This document shows, piece after piece, positions 51,310 to 60,373 of a DNA stretch of 64,000 bases. The stretch's first letter is position 1; each line of letters opens with the position of its first letter. The notes below the pieces were generated by a model, which had not been told where the DNA came from, made no database searches, and was given only the letters and a program-made list of their open reading frames with translations. Made by a program: the position numbers and the translations under genes. Source of the stretch: Candidatus Phosphitivorax anaerolimi (GTDB lineage Bacteria; Desulfobacterota; Desulfomonilia; UBA1062); assembly GCA_001896555.1 (NCBI GenBank), contig MPOS01000055.1, forward strand, positions 40,896 through 104,895, in the 5' to 3' direction.

Positions 51310-53292
51310 TTAATCATCTTCCCTATTCAAGGGCATTGTAATTACGAAATATCCTCCCTCTCCCGTAGGAAGCGCCTCCACCATGCCGCCATGGGCGTGC
51401 ACGATCTCCCGGGTGATGGAGAGCCCCAGGCCGATCCCCCCCTTTGCCCTGCCGCTGGCCCCGACAAAGAAATCGCTGAACAGCTCCCGGGCGTCCTCCG
51501 GCGTGATCCCGGGCCCCTGGTCCTTCACCGCGATCATGAGACTCTCGCGGTTCAGGAGCTTGTTCATGGCGTTGTGCTCGTGGACGCCCCGGGATACGGC
51601 GATGGTTACCGTCCCTCCCTCGGGAGAGTGCTTGATGGCGTTGTCGAGCAGATTGCACAGCGCCTGCTCGAACCGCAAGGGGTCGACGGAGAGCTCGGGC
51701 GCTTGTTCTTCGCACTGAAAGAGAATCCCGACCTTCTTGTCCCGCGCCTTGATCTGCATGCTGCGGACGACCCCTCTGATATAGTCGGCCACATTGACCT
51801 GCTGCCGGTGAAGCGAGATCTTCTCTGTGTTGATCTTGGCGAAATCAAGGAGGGAATTACTGAAGTGCAGGAGCTTTTCGCACTGGCCCTCGATCTCTCT
51901 GATGTTCTCCATCTGATTCGGAGAAAGGATGCCCTGGGCGTCCTTGGAGAGCATGCGTGCATAGCCGCGGATTACCGTCAGGGGCACCCGTATCTCGTGG
52001 GAGGCCACGTGGAGAAACCGCGTCTTCAGGGCGAGGAGCTCCTTCTTGCTCGTGATGTCGCGCACCACACCCACGTAGCATCTTTGGCCCTCGATCACGA
52101 GCCTGCCGATGCTGATTTCGAGAAAGAGCATCTTCCCGTCTTTTCTCACGGCCTGGATCTCGAGGTTGGGGACGAAGATGTCGCCTGACTGGTGTCTCAG
52201 GCAGGTTCCCAGGCTGTGGATCGATCCTTTGGTGACGAAATGGCGGACATGCCTTCCCAGGATCTCTTCCTGGGTGAATCCGAGCATCTCCTGAAATTTC
52301 CGGTTCGTCAGGAGAAACCGCCCGTTCTTGATGATGTACATGGCATCGAGCGCGTTCTCCACCATGTCCTTATACTGATCCTTGATCCGGACGAGCTCCC
52401 GCTCCTTGAAGCGTTCGACGGTCACATCGCGCACGCACGCAAGCATCTGCTGTTCGGGCTTCATGGGAAGGGTCGAGATCTCCATGCTTAAGACCTTCCC
52501 TTCATGCTCCACATCCAGGGTCACATCCCTCACCTCGGACTCAGGAACCTGGAGCATGCCGTCCTTCAGCAGAGTGGACAGGCTCTCGCCCGGGCCGAGC
52601 CCGAGAAGCTCGGAGGCCTTTTTATTGATGGAGGTGATAGTCCCTGAGCGGTCCGCGGTCAGCACGCCTACCGACATGCAGGTGAAGATCCGGAAGATAT
52701 TCTTCCCGAAATCATTCAATGCATTGTCTGTCATGCAGAGCTCTGCCTTGAGCAGGGAGTTGATATCTTCGAGCTCCTTCATGGCCCGCGCGTTCCTCAG
52801 GGCAAGTGCTGCGGGCGGCAGGAGGACGTTGACCAGGCTCAAGTCATCCTCGCTGAATGCATGGGGCCGGGAATGGCTCAGGTTCAGGACACCCACGAGC
52901 TCGCCCCCGCCGTAGACCAGCGGCATGCTCATGAGCGACCCGATGGCGATCCTGGTCTTCTTGTTTTCGAAGAGTGGATCTGTTGCGGTGTCGTGAATGA
53001 TTACGGGCTTGAGGCTCAGCGCAACGCTTCCTGCGATCCCCTTGCCCAGGGGGAACACCTGCCCGAGCGAGGTATCGGAGAATCGGGTGCTCTTGTCCCG
53101 GTTTCCCTTGGCGGCCTTGATCTGGAGCTGGCTGCCGTCGGGAGACGGCATCATCAAAGACGCATTTTCCGCAATGGTCTCGTCGATAACAATGTCGAGG
53201 ATGACCCCTGCAACGGCCTCGACGTCAGGTGAAAGAGATATGGCCTCGTTCACCCGTCTGAAGACTGTCAGCTCTTTATCGACTCTGGTCAT
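51310..53292 (-). CDS. Soluble GAF/PAS sensor histidine kinase, probable partner of the sigma-54 regulator
   Basis: 660 residues, no transmembrane helix. A GAF domain (about 15-165) is followed by two PAS domains (about 195-300 and 305-425), a HisKA helix with H in VASHEIRVPL (about 438), and an ATPase domain with N box NLLDNAIKHS, G1 DQGPGI and G2 GIGLGL. It lies 33 bases before the response regulator gene and should phosphorylate it. The PrsK kinases of other PEP-CTERM loci are membrane proteins with a GAF domain; this one keeps the GAF but lacks the membrane part, so it may sense a cytosolic signal. Confidence 0.9.
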   Translation of the reverse strand: MTRVDKELTVFRRVNEAISLSPDVEAVAGVILDIVIDETIAENASLMMPSPDGSQLQIKAAKGNRDKSTRFSDTSLGQVFPLGKGIAGSVALSLKPVIIHDTATDPLFENKKTRIAIGSLMSMPLVYGGGELVGVLNLSHSRPHAFSEDDLSLVNVLLPPAALALRNARAMKELEDINSLLKAELCMTDNALNDFGKNIFRIFTCMSVGVLTADRSGTITSINKKASELLGLGPGESLSTLLKDGMLQVPESEVRDVTLDVEHEGKVLSMEISTLPMKPEQQMLACVRDVTVERFKERELVRIKDQYKDMVENALDAMYIIKNGRFLLTNRKFQEMLGFTQEEILGRHVRHFVTKGSIHSLGTCLRHQSGDIFVPNLEIQAVRKDGKMLFLEISIGRLVIEGQRCYVGVVRDITSKKELLALKTRFLHVASHEIRVPLTVIRGYARMLSKDAQGILSPNQMENIREIEGQCEKLLHFSNSLLDFAKINTEKISLHRQQVNVADYIRGVVRSMQIKARDKKVGILFQCEEQAPELSVDPLRFEQALCNLLDNAIKHSPEGGTVTIAVSRGVHEHNAMNKLLNRESLMIAVKDQGPGITPEDARELFSDFFVGASGRAKGGIGLGLSITREIVHAHGGMVEALPTGEGGYFVITMPLNREDD

Positions 53293-53320
53293 CTTTGACG
53301 ATACGATCTCCTGACCATGC

Positions 53321-54790
53321 TTATCGGTTACGCCGCTTTGCCTTCTTTACCGCCTTGCGCGTATTTTTCTTTTTTTTCAGATCCACCAGGCTTTTCTTCG
53401 GGCCCTTGGGCATCTGCTCATTGAGCATCCCGGCAAGCCCCGGATTGAGCCCCAGCCTCCCCAGTGCCTTTTTCTTGCCCGATCCGAGGTTGCGCATGAC
53501 CCCGCGCATGGTGTTGAACCTCCCCATGAGGTCGGTCACCTTGTTTCTGGGCTGGCCGCACCCGCGGGTGATCCGGGCCACGCGGCTCTCATCGAGGCAG
53601 TCGGGATGCTCGCGCTCATAGGTGGTCATGGAGTTGATGATGGCCTCCACACGGACAAGCTCGCGGTCGTCCACCTGGAACCCCTGGGGTACGCCGAGCT
53701 GGCCTAAGGGGAGCTTGCCGAGAAGGTCCGTGAGCGAACCCATCTTCTTGATGAGCTTGAGCTGCTTGAGAAAGTCGTTGTAGGTGAAGTCGCCCCTGAG
53801 GAGCTTTTCCGCGTCCTCCTCGGCCTTTTTCTCGTCCACCACCTCTTCGAGGTCTTTGACCAGGCCCACGATATCGCCGTGCCCCAGGATCCTGGACGCG
53901 AGTCCATCCGGCCTGAACTCCTCGAGCCGGTCAAGGGATTCGCCCATGCCGAGGAACTTGATGGGCTTTTTCACCACTTCCTTGATTGAGAGTGCAGCGC
54001 CTCCCCGGGCATCGCCGTCGAGCTTGGTGAGCACGAAGCCCGAGAGATCGAGCCTCCGGTCGAACTCTCTGGCCACGTTGACCGATTCCTGGCCGATCAT
54101 GGCGTCCAGGACGAGCAGGATGTTCTCGGGCCTGGTGATCCGCTTGATCTCGTCGAGCTCGTTCATGAGCACGTCATCCAGGATGGTCCGGCCCGCGGTG
54201 TCGAAGAGCACCACGTTACAGCCCTTGAACTGGGCGGCCTCCAGAGAGTCCTTGCAGATCTGGGGCGGCGTCTTGCCCGGCGCGAAAAACACCGGGATGT
54301 CGAGGCGCCTGCCGAGCACCTTGAGCTGGTCGATGGCTGCAGGGCGGTAGACGTCGGCTGCCACCATCATGGGTTTTTTCCCGTTCTTCTGCAGGTACCG
54401 GGCGAGCTTTGCCGTGGTGGTGGTCTTGCCGCTTCCCTGCAGTCCCACCATCATGATCGCGCTGACCGCCCTCGCATCAAGGACAAGCGAGGTATCCACC
54501 GGCCCCATGAGGTTCACCAGCTCGTCGTAGCAGATCTTGACAAAGTGCTGCCCCGGGGTGGCCTTGAGCTTCCTGCCGCCATGAGACACCCGGGTCTGGA
54601 CGATCTCTCCCACCGCCTTCTCTCTCACCCGATCGATGAACTGCTTCACCACATGGAACTCGACATCGGCCTCAAGCAGAGAGATGCGAATCTCCTTGAC
54701 AGCCTCTTCTATATGCCTCTCCTGGAGAACCACCTTCCCCTGGAGCAGGTCCTGGGCCTTCCTGAATCCGCCTGATATCATTTCCAGCAT
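53321..54790 (-). CDS. ffh: Signal recognition particle protein Ffh (SRP54)
   Basis: 489 residues. The N domain (1-85), the G domain with GLQGSGKTTTTAKLA, DTAGR and TKLDGDARGG, and the M domain (about 300-450, Met-rich GKLPLGQLG and the RNA-binding RVARITRGCGQP) are all in place. It binds signal sequences and 4.5S RNA and targets ribosomes to the membrane via FtsY. The Lys/Arg-rich end (KKKKNTRKAVKKAKRRNR) is longer than in E. coli. AGGAG precedes the ATG. It is 28 bases upstream of the exopolysaccharide kinase gene, so it may share its transcript. Confidence 0.97.
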   Translation of the reverse strand: MLEMISGGFRKAQDLLQGKVVLQERHIEEAVKEIRISLLEADVEFHVVKQFIDRVREKAVGEIVQTRVSHGGRKLKATPGQHFVKICYDELVNLMGPVDTSLVLDARAVSAIMMVGLQGSGKTTTTAKLARYLQKNGKKPMMVAADVYRPAAIDQLKVLGRRLDIPVFFAPGKTPPQICKDSLEAAQFKGCNVVLFDTAGRTILDDVLMNELDEIKRITRPENILLVLDAMIGQESVNVAREFDRRLDLSGFVLTKLDGDARGGAALSIKEVVKKPIKFLGMGESLDRLEEFRPDGLASRILGHGDIVGLVKDLEEVVDEKKAEEDAEKLLRGDFTYNDFLKQLKLIKKMGSLTDLLGKLPLGQLGVPQGFQVDDRELVRVEAIINSMTTYEREHPDCLDESRVARITRGCGQPRNKVTDLMGRFNTMRGVMRNLGSGKKKALGRLGLNPGLAGMLNEQMPKGPKKSLVDLKKKKNTRKAVKKAKRRNR

Positions 54791-55161
54791 GTTTTATGTC
54801 TCCTGTAGCTTTTCAAAAGGGAAATACTGCTTATCGGATACTTCCGTACCAGCCGGCATCCCTGCCGGGCTTTTTCCCTGATAGGCCTCCTGCACGGTAA
54901 TATCCTTAAAAATACAGATGCCGCCGTTTTTTTCAGATGTCAGCTGTAATGAGATGAGATGTACCAAGCCCCCGGCATCCCCCGGAATATCCATAACATA
55001 TTGCCGAGCATATTGAACAGGGCTTTTATGGGAGGAAAACCGATGCCTCATACAGCCCCCCCTTTCATAACAGAAGAGACCTTCCGGCATCGCGCCGGAA
55101 GGTCTCTTTTCCCTTTAGTGTCATCCACTCCCGCCTGTGGATGGCGGGACGGTCCCAAGTC
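54791..55161. other. Intergenic region with a strong terminator between the redox operon and ffh
   Basis: A perfect hairpin ends the redox operon (listed separately). A minus-strand frame of 84 codons (about 55048-54797) starts behind a GGGGGG stretch and ends just before ffh. Its sequence (PGDAGGLVHLISLQLTSEK...) has no family resemblance, so I leave it out as a gene. The rest should hold the ffh promoter. Confidence 0.45.
55076..55110. terminator. Rho-independent terminator, end of the por/nuo-like operon
   Basis: GAGACCTTCCGGC (55076-55088) pairs perfectly with GCCGGAAGGTCTC (55094-55106). TTTT follows on the plus strand, and TTCTGTT on the minus strand, the direction of the operon. Confidence 0.85.
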
Positions 55162-55890
55162 TCACCGGTGGTCGGGGCACTTGTCGAAAAAGGAGCGGTC
55201 CTTGCCCGTGGTTTTGACGATCCAGTCGACCTGGGCCTCGGGGATGTAGGGCTTGCCGCACACGCTGCAGGTGACCATCTTGAACTCCCTGCCCCAGATC
55301 TTCCTGACTTCGCCCTCGTCGATCATGGAGATGGCATCGGTCGGGCACGCATATGCACACGCGCCGCAGCCGATGCAGACCTGTGAAGGTTTCAGGTACG
55401 GGGTGCCCGGGGCCTTGTCACGGCCGCGGTCCAGCATGGAGATGGCGCTCACCCCCACCACCTCTTCACACACCTGGGTGCACAGCGAGCACGCGATGCA
55501 CCGGTTGCGATAGTGTTCTCCCTCGTCGACGAAAAACCTGCTCTTCTCGATCCCGTTTTCCCGGGCCAGCTTCTGGATCACAGGCGAGTCGGGGGTCCGG
55601 GAGAGCAGGAGCTCGACCACCCCCTTACGGATCCTGCGGACCAGGTCTGTATCGGTCCTGACCTCGAGCCCTTTGCGCACCGGGTAGTTGCAGGAGGTCA
55701 CCAGGCGGGTCCGGCCGTTCTGAGAGACCTCAACCAGACACACGCGGCACGAGCCGGCCCGGGTCTCGATCTCCGGGTGGAAGCACAGGGCGGGAATGGC
55801 AAACCCGTTTTCCCGGGCTACCTCCAGAACAGACTGGTCCTTGACGGCCTCGATGTCTTTTCCATTGATCTTTATCGTGATTTTTTCCAT
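55162..55890 (-). CDS. NuoG/HydA-like iron-sulfur subunit without catalytic domain
   Basis: 242 residues from ATG 55890; a longer frame to 56043 overlaps the previous gene and reads as out-of-frame sequence. A plant-type [2Fe-2S] domain (CFHPEIETRAGSCRVCLVEV, later CNYPV) is followed by a helical spacer, two [4Fe-4S] motifs (CIACSLCTQVCEE; CIGCGACAYACP) and a final Cys pair (CSVCGKPYIP) with a further Cys near the end. This matches the N-terminal part of NuoG and of [FeFe]-hydrogenase subunits, but the H-cluster or molybdopterin domain is absent. It should be the electron-exit subunit of a diaphorase with the two preceding genes. Confidence 0.9.
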   Translation of the reverse strand: MEKITIKINGKDIEAVKDQSVLEVARENGFAIPALCFHPEIETRAGSCRVCLVEVSQNGRTRLVTSCNYPVRKGLEVRTDTDLVRRIRKGVVELLLSRTPDSPVIQKLARENGIEKSRFFVDEGEHYRNRCIACSLCTQVCEEVVGVSAISMLDRGRDKAPGTPYLKPSQVCIGCGACAYACPTDAISMIDEGEVRKIWGREFKMVTCSVCGKPYIPEAQVDWIVKTTGKDRSFFDKCPDHR

Positions 55891-55901
55891 GGCTTTTGTC
55901 C

Positions 55902-57770
55902 TTATTCTACCCGTACTGCGTCGAATTTGCAGACGTCTCTGCACACCCCGCACTTGATGCACCTGCTCTGGTCGATCACATGGGCCTTCTTTCTCTCGCC
56001 CGTGATGCATGCCTGGGGGCACTGCTTGGCGCACAGGGTGCACCCGGTGCAGGCGTCAGCATCGATATGGAAGGTGACGAGGTTCCGGCACACCCCGGCA
56101 GGACAGCGCCTGTCTCTGATGTGTGCCTCGTATTCCTCGCGGAAGTACTTGATGGTGGACAGAACCGGGTTGGGCGCCGAAGATCCCAGTCCGCAGAGCG
56201 CGCCGTAGCTCAGCACATCACAGAGTTCTTCGAGCAGCTCGATGTCGCCTTCCTTGCCCCTGCCCTCGGTGATGTCGGTCAGGATCTGCTTCATCCTCGG
56301 CAGCCCATCCCTGCAGGGAGTACACTTGCCGCAGGACTCCTCGGCCAGGAAGGAGATGAAGTATTTGGCCACGTCGACCATGCAGGTGGCCTCGTCCATG
56401 ACGATGATGCCGCCCGAGCCCATCATGGAGCCCGCCTTGCTCAGGGAGTCGAAGTCGATGGGAAGGTCCGCCAGACTCTCGGGGATGCAGCCGCCCGAGG
56501 GTCCGCCGGTCTGGACGGCCTTGAACATTCTGCCGCTGCGGATCCCGCCGCCGACTTTTTCTACGAGCTCACGGATGGTGGTCCCCATCGGGACCTCTAC
56601 AAGACCGGTGTTGACCGCCTTGCCTGCAAGCGAGAACACCTTGGTGCCCGGAGACCCTTCAGTGCCGGTCTCACGGTACCACTGAGGACCGTTGTTGATG
56701 ATCAGCGGAACATTGGCCCATGTCTCCACGTTGTTCAGGACCGTGGGCAGGTCATAGAGCCCCTTCTCCACCGACCGGATATACTTGGCCCTGGGCTCGC
56801 CCACCTTGCCCTCGATCGACCTCATGAGTGCCGAGGACTCTCCGCATACAAAGGCCCCGCCTCCACGGGTGATCTTGATGTCGAAGTCGAACCCGGTCCC
56901 CAGGATGTTTTTGCCCAGAAGGCCCATCGCGGTCGCATCCTCTACGGCCTTCTTCATGACCTTCACGGCCAGGGGATATTCATCACGGATATATGCGTAT
57001 CCATGATGGGCACCCACGGCCCATGCGCCCACGATCATACCCTCTATGACGGCATGCGGGTTGCCTTCCATGATGGACCGGTCCATGAATGCCCCTGGGT
57101 CCCCCTCGTCGCCGTTGCAGAGCACGTAGCGGACCTCGGAGTCGATCGCCCTGCACGACCTCCACTTCGTCCCCGCAGGGAACCCTCCGCCGCCGCGGCC
57201 CCTGAGCCCGGACTCCGTAATCATGTCGATGATCTTGTCGGGGTCAATGGAAAAGGCCTTGGCCAGCGAGGCATACCCGCCCCGGGCGATGTAGTCGTCG
57301 ATTTCAAACGGATCTATTTCCCGCAGGCCCTTGAGGATCATCCCCTTCTGGTGAGCATAGAACGGAATACCCTGGAATGAGGCGGACCGTTTCTTTGTCT
57401 GCGGGTCCTTATACCCGAGCGACTCGATCACCTGGCCGTTCTTCACGGTCTTCTCGATGATCTCGGGCACGTGCTCCGGCTTGACCTCTAGATAGACGAT
57501 ATCGTTTCCGAAAGAAACCACCGGCCCCTTGCTGCAGAACCCCTGGCACCCTGTCACCTTGTGCCTGAGCTCGATCTTGCACGCAAGGCCCTGTGATTCG
57601 ATCTCCTTCTTGAAGGCCTCGGCCACTGCACTGCTCCCTTTCGCAAGGCACGGGGTCCCTCCGCATACGTAGATAACCGGATATTCATTCTTCTGGGATT
57701 CAGCGATCTTTGCCCTGTAACTTTCGAGCGCTGCAACCGACTGAAGCTTCCTGTTGACCATGGTCATCAC
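55902..57770 (-). CDS. NuoF/HndC-like NAD(P)H-binding flavoprotein
   Basis: 622 residues. An N-terminal thioredoxin-like [2Fe-2S] domain (about 30-115: VCGGTPC, GCQGFC) comes first. The NADH/FMN core has GLRGRGGGGFPAGTKW, CNGDEGDPGAFMDR and the SLBB part, and the N3-type [4Fe-4S] motif is ESCGKCTPCRDG (about 475). Two C-terminal [4Fe-4S] motifs (CTGCTLCAKQCP; CIKCGVCRDVCK) end it. This long form is the one found in NAD(P)-linked and electron-bifurcating hydrogenases and formate dehydrogenases. FMN would exchange electrons between NAD(H) and the iron-sulfur chain. It lies 12 bases after the NuoE-like gene. Confidence 0.95.
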   Translation of the reverse strand: MMTMVNRKLQSVAALESYRAKIAESQKNEYPVIYVCGGTPCLAKGSSAVAEAFKKEIESQGLACKIELRHKVTGCQGFCSKGPVVSFGNDIVYLEVKPEHVPEIIEKTVKNGQVIESLGYKDPQTKKRSASFQGIPFYAHQKGMILKGLREIDPFEIDDYIARGGYASLAKAFSIDPDKIIDMITESGLRGRGGGGFPAGTKWRSCRAIDSEVRYVLCNGDEGDPGAFMDRSIMEGNPHAVIEGMIVGAWAVGAHHGYAYIRDEYPLAVKVMKKAVEDATAMGLLGKNILGTGFDFDIKITRGGGAFVCGESSALMRSIEGKVGEPRAKYIRSVEKGLYDLPTVLNNVETWANVPLIINNGPQWYRETGTEGSPGTKVFSLAGKAVNTGLVEVPMGTTIRELVEKVGGGIRSGRMFKAVQTGGPSGGCIPESLADLPIDFDSLSKAGSMMGSGGIIVMDEATCMVDVAKYFISFLAEESCGKCTPCRDGLPRMKQILTDITEGRGKEGDIELLEELCDVLSYGALCGLGSSAPNPVLSTIKYFREEYEAHIRDRRCPAGVCRNLVTFHIDADACTGCTLCAKQCPQACITGERKKAHVIDQSRCIKCGVCRDVCKFDAVRVE

Positions 57771-57782
57771 CCTCCCCGTTCC

Positions 57783-58244
57783 TTATTTGTACTTCCTGAG
57801 GTTCTTCAGGACGTCCTGGGGAGAAGACCCCTCGTAGTAATCCTCGTCATCGACCATGACGACCGGAGCCAGTGCACACGCGCCGACGCAGTTTACCGTC
57901 TGCAGGGTGAACCTCCCGTCCTTTGTCGTTCCTCCGGGCTCTACGCCCAATTCCTTGCCGATGATGTCGGTCAGGGTGTGGGCGCCTTTGAGATGGCACG
58001 CGGTACCGGTGCAGACCTTGCATGTATGCCGCCCCACCGGCTTGAGTGAAAGGGCCTTGTAGAAGGTCCCCACTCCGTAGATCTTGCTCTCCGGAACACC
58101 CAGGACCTCGCTGACCCTCTTCATTCCCTCTTCGGGAACATAGCGGAACGTGTGCTGGAAGTCCTGAAGGATGGCGAGCAACGATTCCTCGGACTTGTCG
58201 TAGCGCTCGATGATCTCGTCGATCTTCCTGATATCTATTCCCAT
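57783..58244 (-). CDS. NuoE/HndA-like [2Fe-2S] thioredoxin-fold subunit
   Basis: 153 residues. The N-terminal helical part (AILQDFQHTFRYVPEEGMKRV) and the thioredoxin-like part with the four cluster ligands (CTGTAC and CVGAC) are complete. It is the small diaphorase subunit that joins the NuoF-like protein. Its start is one base after the porB stop, which ties the diaphorase tightly to the 2-oxoacid oxidoreductase. Confidence 0.95.
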   Translation of the reverse strand: MGIDIRKIDEIIERYDKSEESLLAILQDFQHTFRYVPEEGMKRVSEVLGVPESKIYGVGTFYKALSLKPVGRHTCKVCTGTACHLKGAHTLTDIIGKELGVEPGGTTKDGRFTLQTVNCVGACALAPVVMVDDEDYYEGSSPQDVLKNLRKYK

Positions 58245-58245
58245 A

Positions 58246-59175
58246 TTACTCTTCCTCTTCGCTCAGTCTCAAAATTCTCTCGTAGTCCTTGTCCACCTTC
58301 TGCTGGATCAGCTGGATCTCCTTGTCGGTGAGATGCCTGAACCTGCCCTGGCCCTTGAGGTATTCGGTGAGGGGAATCTTTTTATAGGGCTTGTAGGTAA
58401 GCCGGTACTTTCCCTCGATCACCTCATAGAGCGGGAAAACGCAGGAATCGACCGCCAGCCTGCCGTACTTGATGGCGTCCTGGGTAGGGATCCTCCAGCC
58501 GGTCGGGCATACGGACAGGACATGGACATAGGCGGCGCCCGGTGTTTCAGCGGCCCGCTTCACCTTCTCCATCAGGTCGAACGGAAAGCTCGAGCACGCG
58601 GTCGCCACGTAGGGGATGTTGTGGGCGACGGCGATCTGGGCCATGTTCTTCTTCTGGGTTCGCTGCCCGATGCTCGCCTTGCCTGCCGGCGAGGTCGTGG
58701 TGCTGGCTCCGTAGGGTGTGGAGCTGGAGCGCTGGATGCCCGTGTTCATGTAGGCCTCGTTGTCGTAGCAGATATAGACCATATTGTGACCCCGCTCCAA
58801 GGCACCGGAGAGCGCGCCCATACCGATGTCGGCCGTGGCCCCGTCTCCTCCCATGGCTACGAAGTTGATCTTCTTGGCCGGTATCTTGCCCTTTCGCATC
58901 ATGGCCTTCATCCCGGACTCGCAACCCGAAATCACGGCGGCGGAGTTCTCGAAGGCGTTGTGGATCCAGGGCACCCTCCAGGAGGTCAGCGGCAGGGGCG
59001 AGGAGATGATCTCCATGCACCCCGTGGACATGGCCACGATGGTGTCCCGGCCCAGGGCCTTCATCACGTGCCGCACCGCCAGCGCCTCGGCGCACCCCTG
59101 GCAGGCACGGTGTCCCGATGTGAAGTTCTCAGACTTCTCAACAAGTCTCGATGAAAATACCGAGAATTTATCCAT
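58246..59175 (-). CDS. porB: 2-oxoacid (pyruvate):ferredoxin oxidoreductase, beta subunit
   Basis: 309 residues. The thiamine diphosphate domain has the cluster-proximal CQGCAEALA, GGDGATADIGMGAL (the GDG...N motif with ICYDNEAYMNTG), and STPYGASTTTSPAG, characteristic of pyruvate synthase beta subunits. With the alpha subunit it decarboxylates pyruvate (or a related 2-oxoacid) to acyl-CoA and CO2, or runs in reverse for carbon fixation. The gene is 13 bases after porA. Confidence 0.94.
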   Translation of the reverse strand: MDKFSVFSSRLVEKSENFTSGHRACQGCAEALAVRHVMKALGRDTIVAMSTGCMEIISSPLPLTSWRVPWIHNAFENSAAVISGCESGMKAMMRKGKIPAKKINFVAMGGDGATADIGMGALSGALERGHNMVYICYDNEAYMNTGIQRSSSTPYGASTTTSPAGKASIGQRTQKKNMAQIAVAHNIPYVATACSSFPFDLMEKVKRAAETPGAAYVHVLSVCPTGWRIPTQDAIKYGRLAVDSCVFPLYEVIEGKYRLTYKPYKKIPLTEYLKGQGRFRHLTDKEIQLIQQKVDKDYERILRLSEEEE

Positions 59176-59188
59176 AGATTTTCGCTCC

Positions 59189-60367
59189 TTATCCTCTCAG
59201 ACCGTACAGGGTGAAGCCTTCCGTCTCGCCCTTTGAGGCCTTGGCCTTGCCTTCAAGAATGATCTTCCTGAAATCGCTTCGGGCCACGTCCCTGCCGGCC
59301 AGACCGGCTACATAGTTCACGATCGCGGGGGCGTTGGGACGGCCGTAGAGCGCAGAACGCAGCTCCAGGGCCACCGGGCCTCCGGGCCCGCCAAAGCTGA
59401 TGGCCCGGTCGACCACAATGAGCGACTTCTTCCCCTCAACTGCTCTGCGGAAATCTTCAAAGGGGAACGGCCTCCACAGGCGTATCTTCACGACTCCGAC
59501 CTTCTCGCCCTCTTCCCTGAGCGCATCCACCACCTCCATGGCCGTCTCCCCGTAGGAGCCCATGGTCACTATGCAGTACTCAGCATCTTCCGTGCGGTAG
59601 GTCTCGATGGGGTGGTAGTACCTTCCCGTCAGGTCGCCCCACTCCTTCCAGGCCTTGATGATCGTGGGGTAGGAGTTCAGAATCCCCTGCTCCCGGTTCA
59701 TCTGCGCTTCGGTGTAAATCTCGGGCATGGCGAAGCAGCCCATGGACACCGGATTGTCCGGATGAAGCGCGTTCTTCATCCTCACATCGGGCAGATACTT
59801 CCGGATCGTCTCGTTGTCTTCATAGATAACCGGCTCGATCATGTGGGTCAGGATGAACCCGTCCAGGTTGATGGCCAGAGGCAGCATCACCGACGGGTCC
59901 TCGGATATCCGATATCCGCAGAACACGTTGTCGTAGCACTCCTGCCCGTTCTCCACGAACACGTGGATCCACCCGGCGTCCCTGACCATCATGGTGTCGG
60001 TATGGTCGTTCCAGATGGACAGCGGCCCGGACAGGGACCGGTTGGCCAGCGCCATCACCATGGGCAGCCTCATGGACGCGGCGATGTAGAAAATCTCGGC
60101 CATGAGGGCCAAACCCTGGGAGCTCGTGGAGGTGAAGGTCCTGGCGCCTACCGCCGAAGAACCGCAGCACACGCTCATCGCCGAGTGCTCGCTCTCGACC
60201 GGCACATACTCCGCATCGAGCTCGCCGTTGGCCACGATCTCGGAGAGATGCTCAACGATATGGGTCTGCGGGGTGATGGGGTACGCCGCAATGACATCGA
60301 CATTGGCCTGCGCCACGGCATCGGCCATGGCGATGGATACCTCGATTCCTTTTCTCTGTCTGGCCAT
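59189..60367 (-). CDS. porA: 2-oxoacid (pyruvate):ferredoxin oxidoreductase, alpha subunit
   Basis: 392 residues. The N-terminal pyrimidine-binding domain (AVAQANVDVIAAYPITPQTHIVE, VESEHSAMSVCCGSSAVGART, TSSQGLALMAE) and the C-terminal transketolase-like domain are complete. YPITPQT and the Glu of VPVESEHSA are family marks. The four-subunit arrangement with separate delta and gamma genes is that of archaea and many anaerobes. Substrate choice between pyruvate and 2-oxoisovalerate or similar cannot be settled, but overall similarity of the motifs favours pyruvate. Confidence 0.93.
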   Translation of the reverse strand: MARQRKGIEVSIAMADAVAQANVDVIAAYPITPQTHIVEHLSEIVANGELDAEYVPVESEHSAMSVCCGSSAVGARTFTSTSSQGLALMAEIFYIAASMRLPMVMALANRSLSGPLSIWNDHTDTMMVRDAGWIHVFVENGQECYDNVFCGYRISEDPSVMLPLAINLDGFILTHMIEPVIYEDNETIRKYLPDVRMKNALHPDNPVSMGCFAMPEIYTEAQMNREQGILNSYPTIIKAWKEWGDLTGRYYHPIETYRTEDAEYCIVTMGSYGETAMEVVDALREEGEKVGVVKIRLWRPFPFEDFRRAVEGKKSLIVVDRAISFGGPGGPVALELRSALYGRPNAPAIVNYVAGLAGRDVARSDFRKIILEGKAKASKGETEGFTLYGLRG

Positions 60368-60373
60368 ATCCTG

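Noticed and set aside
54797..55048. An 84-codon minus-strand frame just before ffh with a GGGGGG stretch upstream
   Set aside because: The protein has no family resemblance and an odd composition, and the G run may be chance. I could not support it as a gene.
55896..57380. A 494-codon plus-strand open frame
   Set aside because: It is antisense to the NuoF-like gene with all its Cys motifs.
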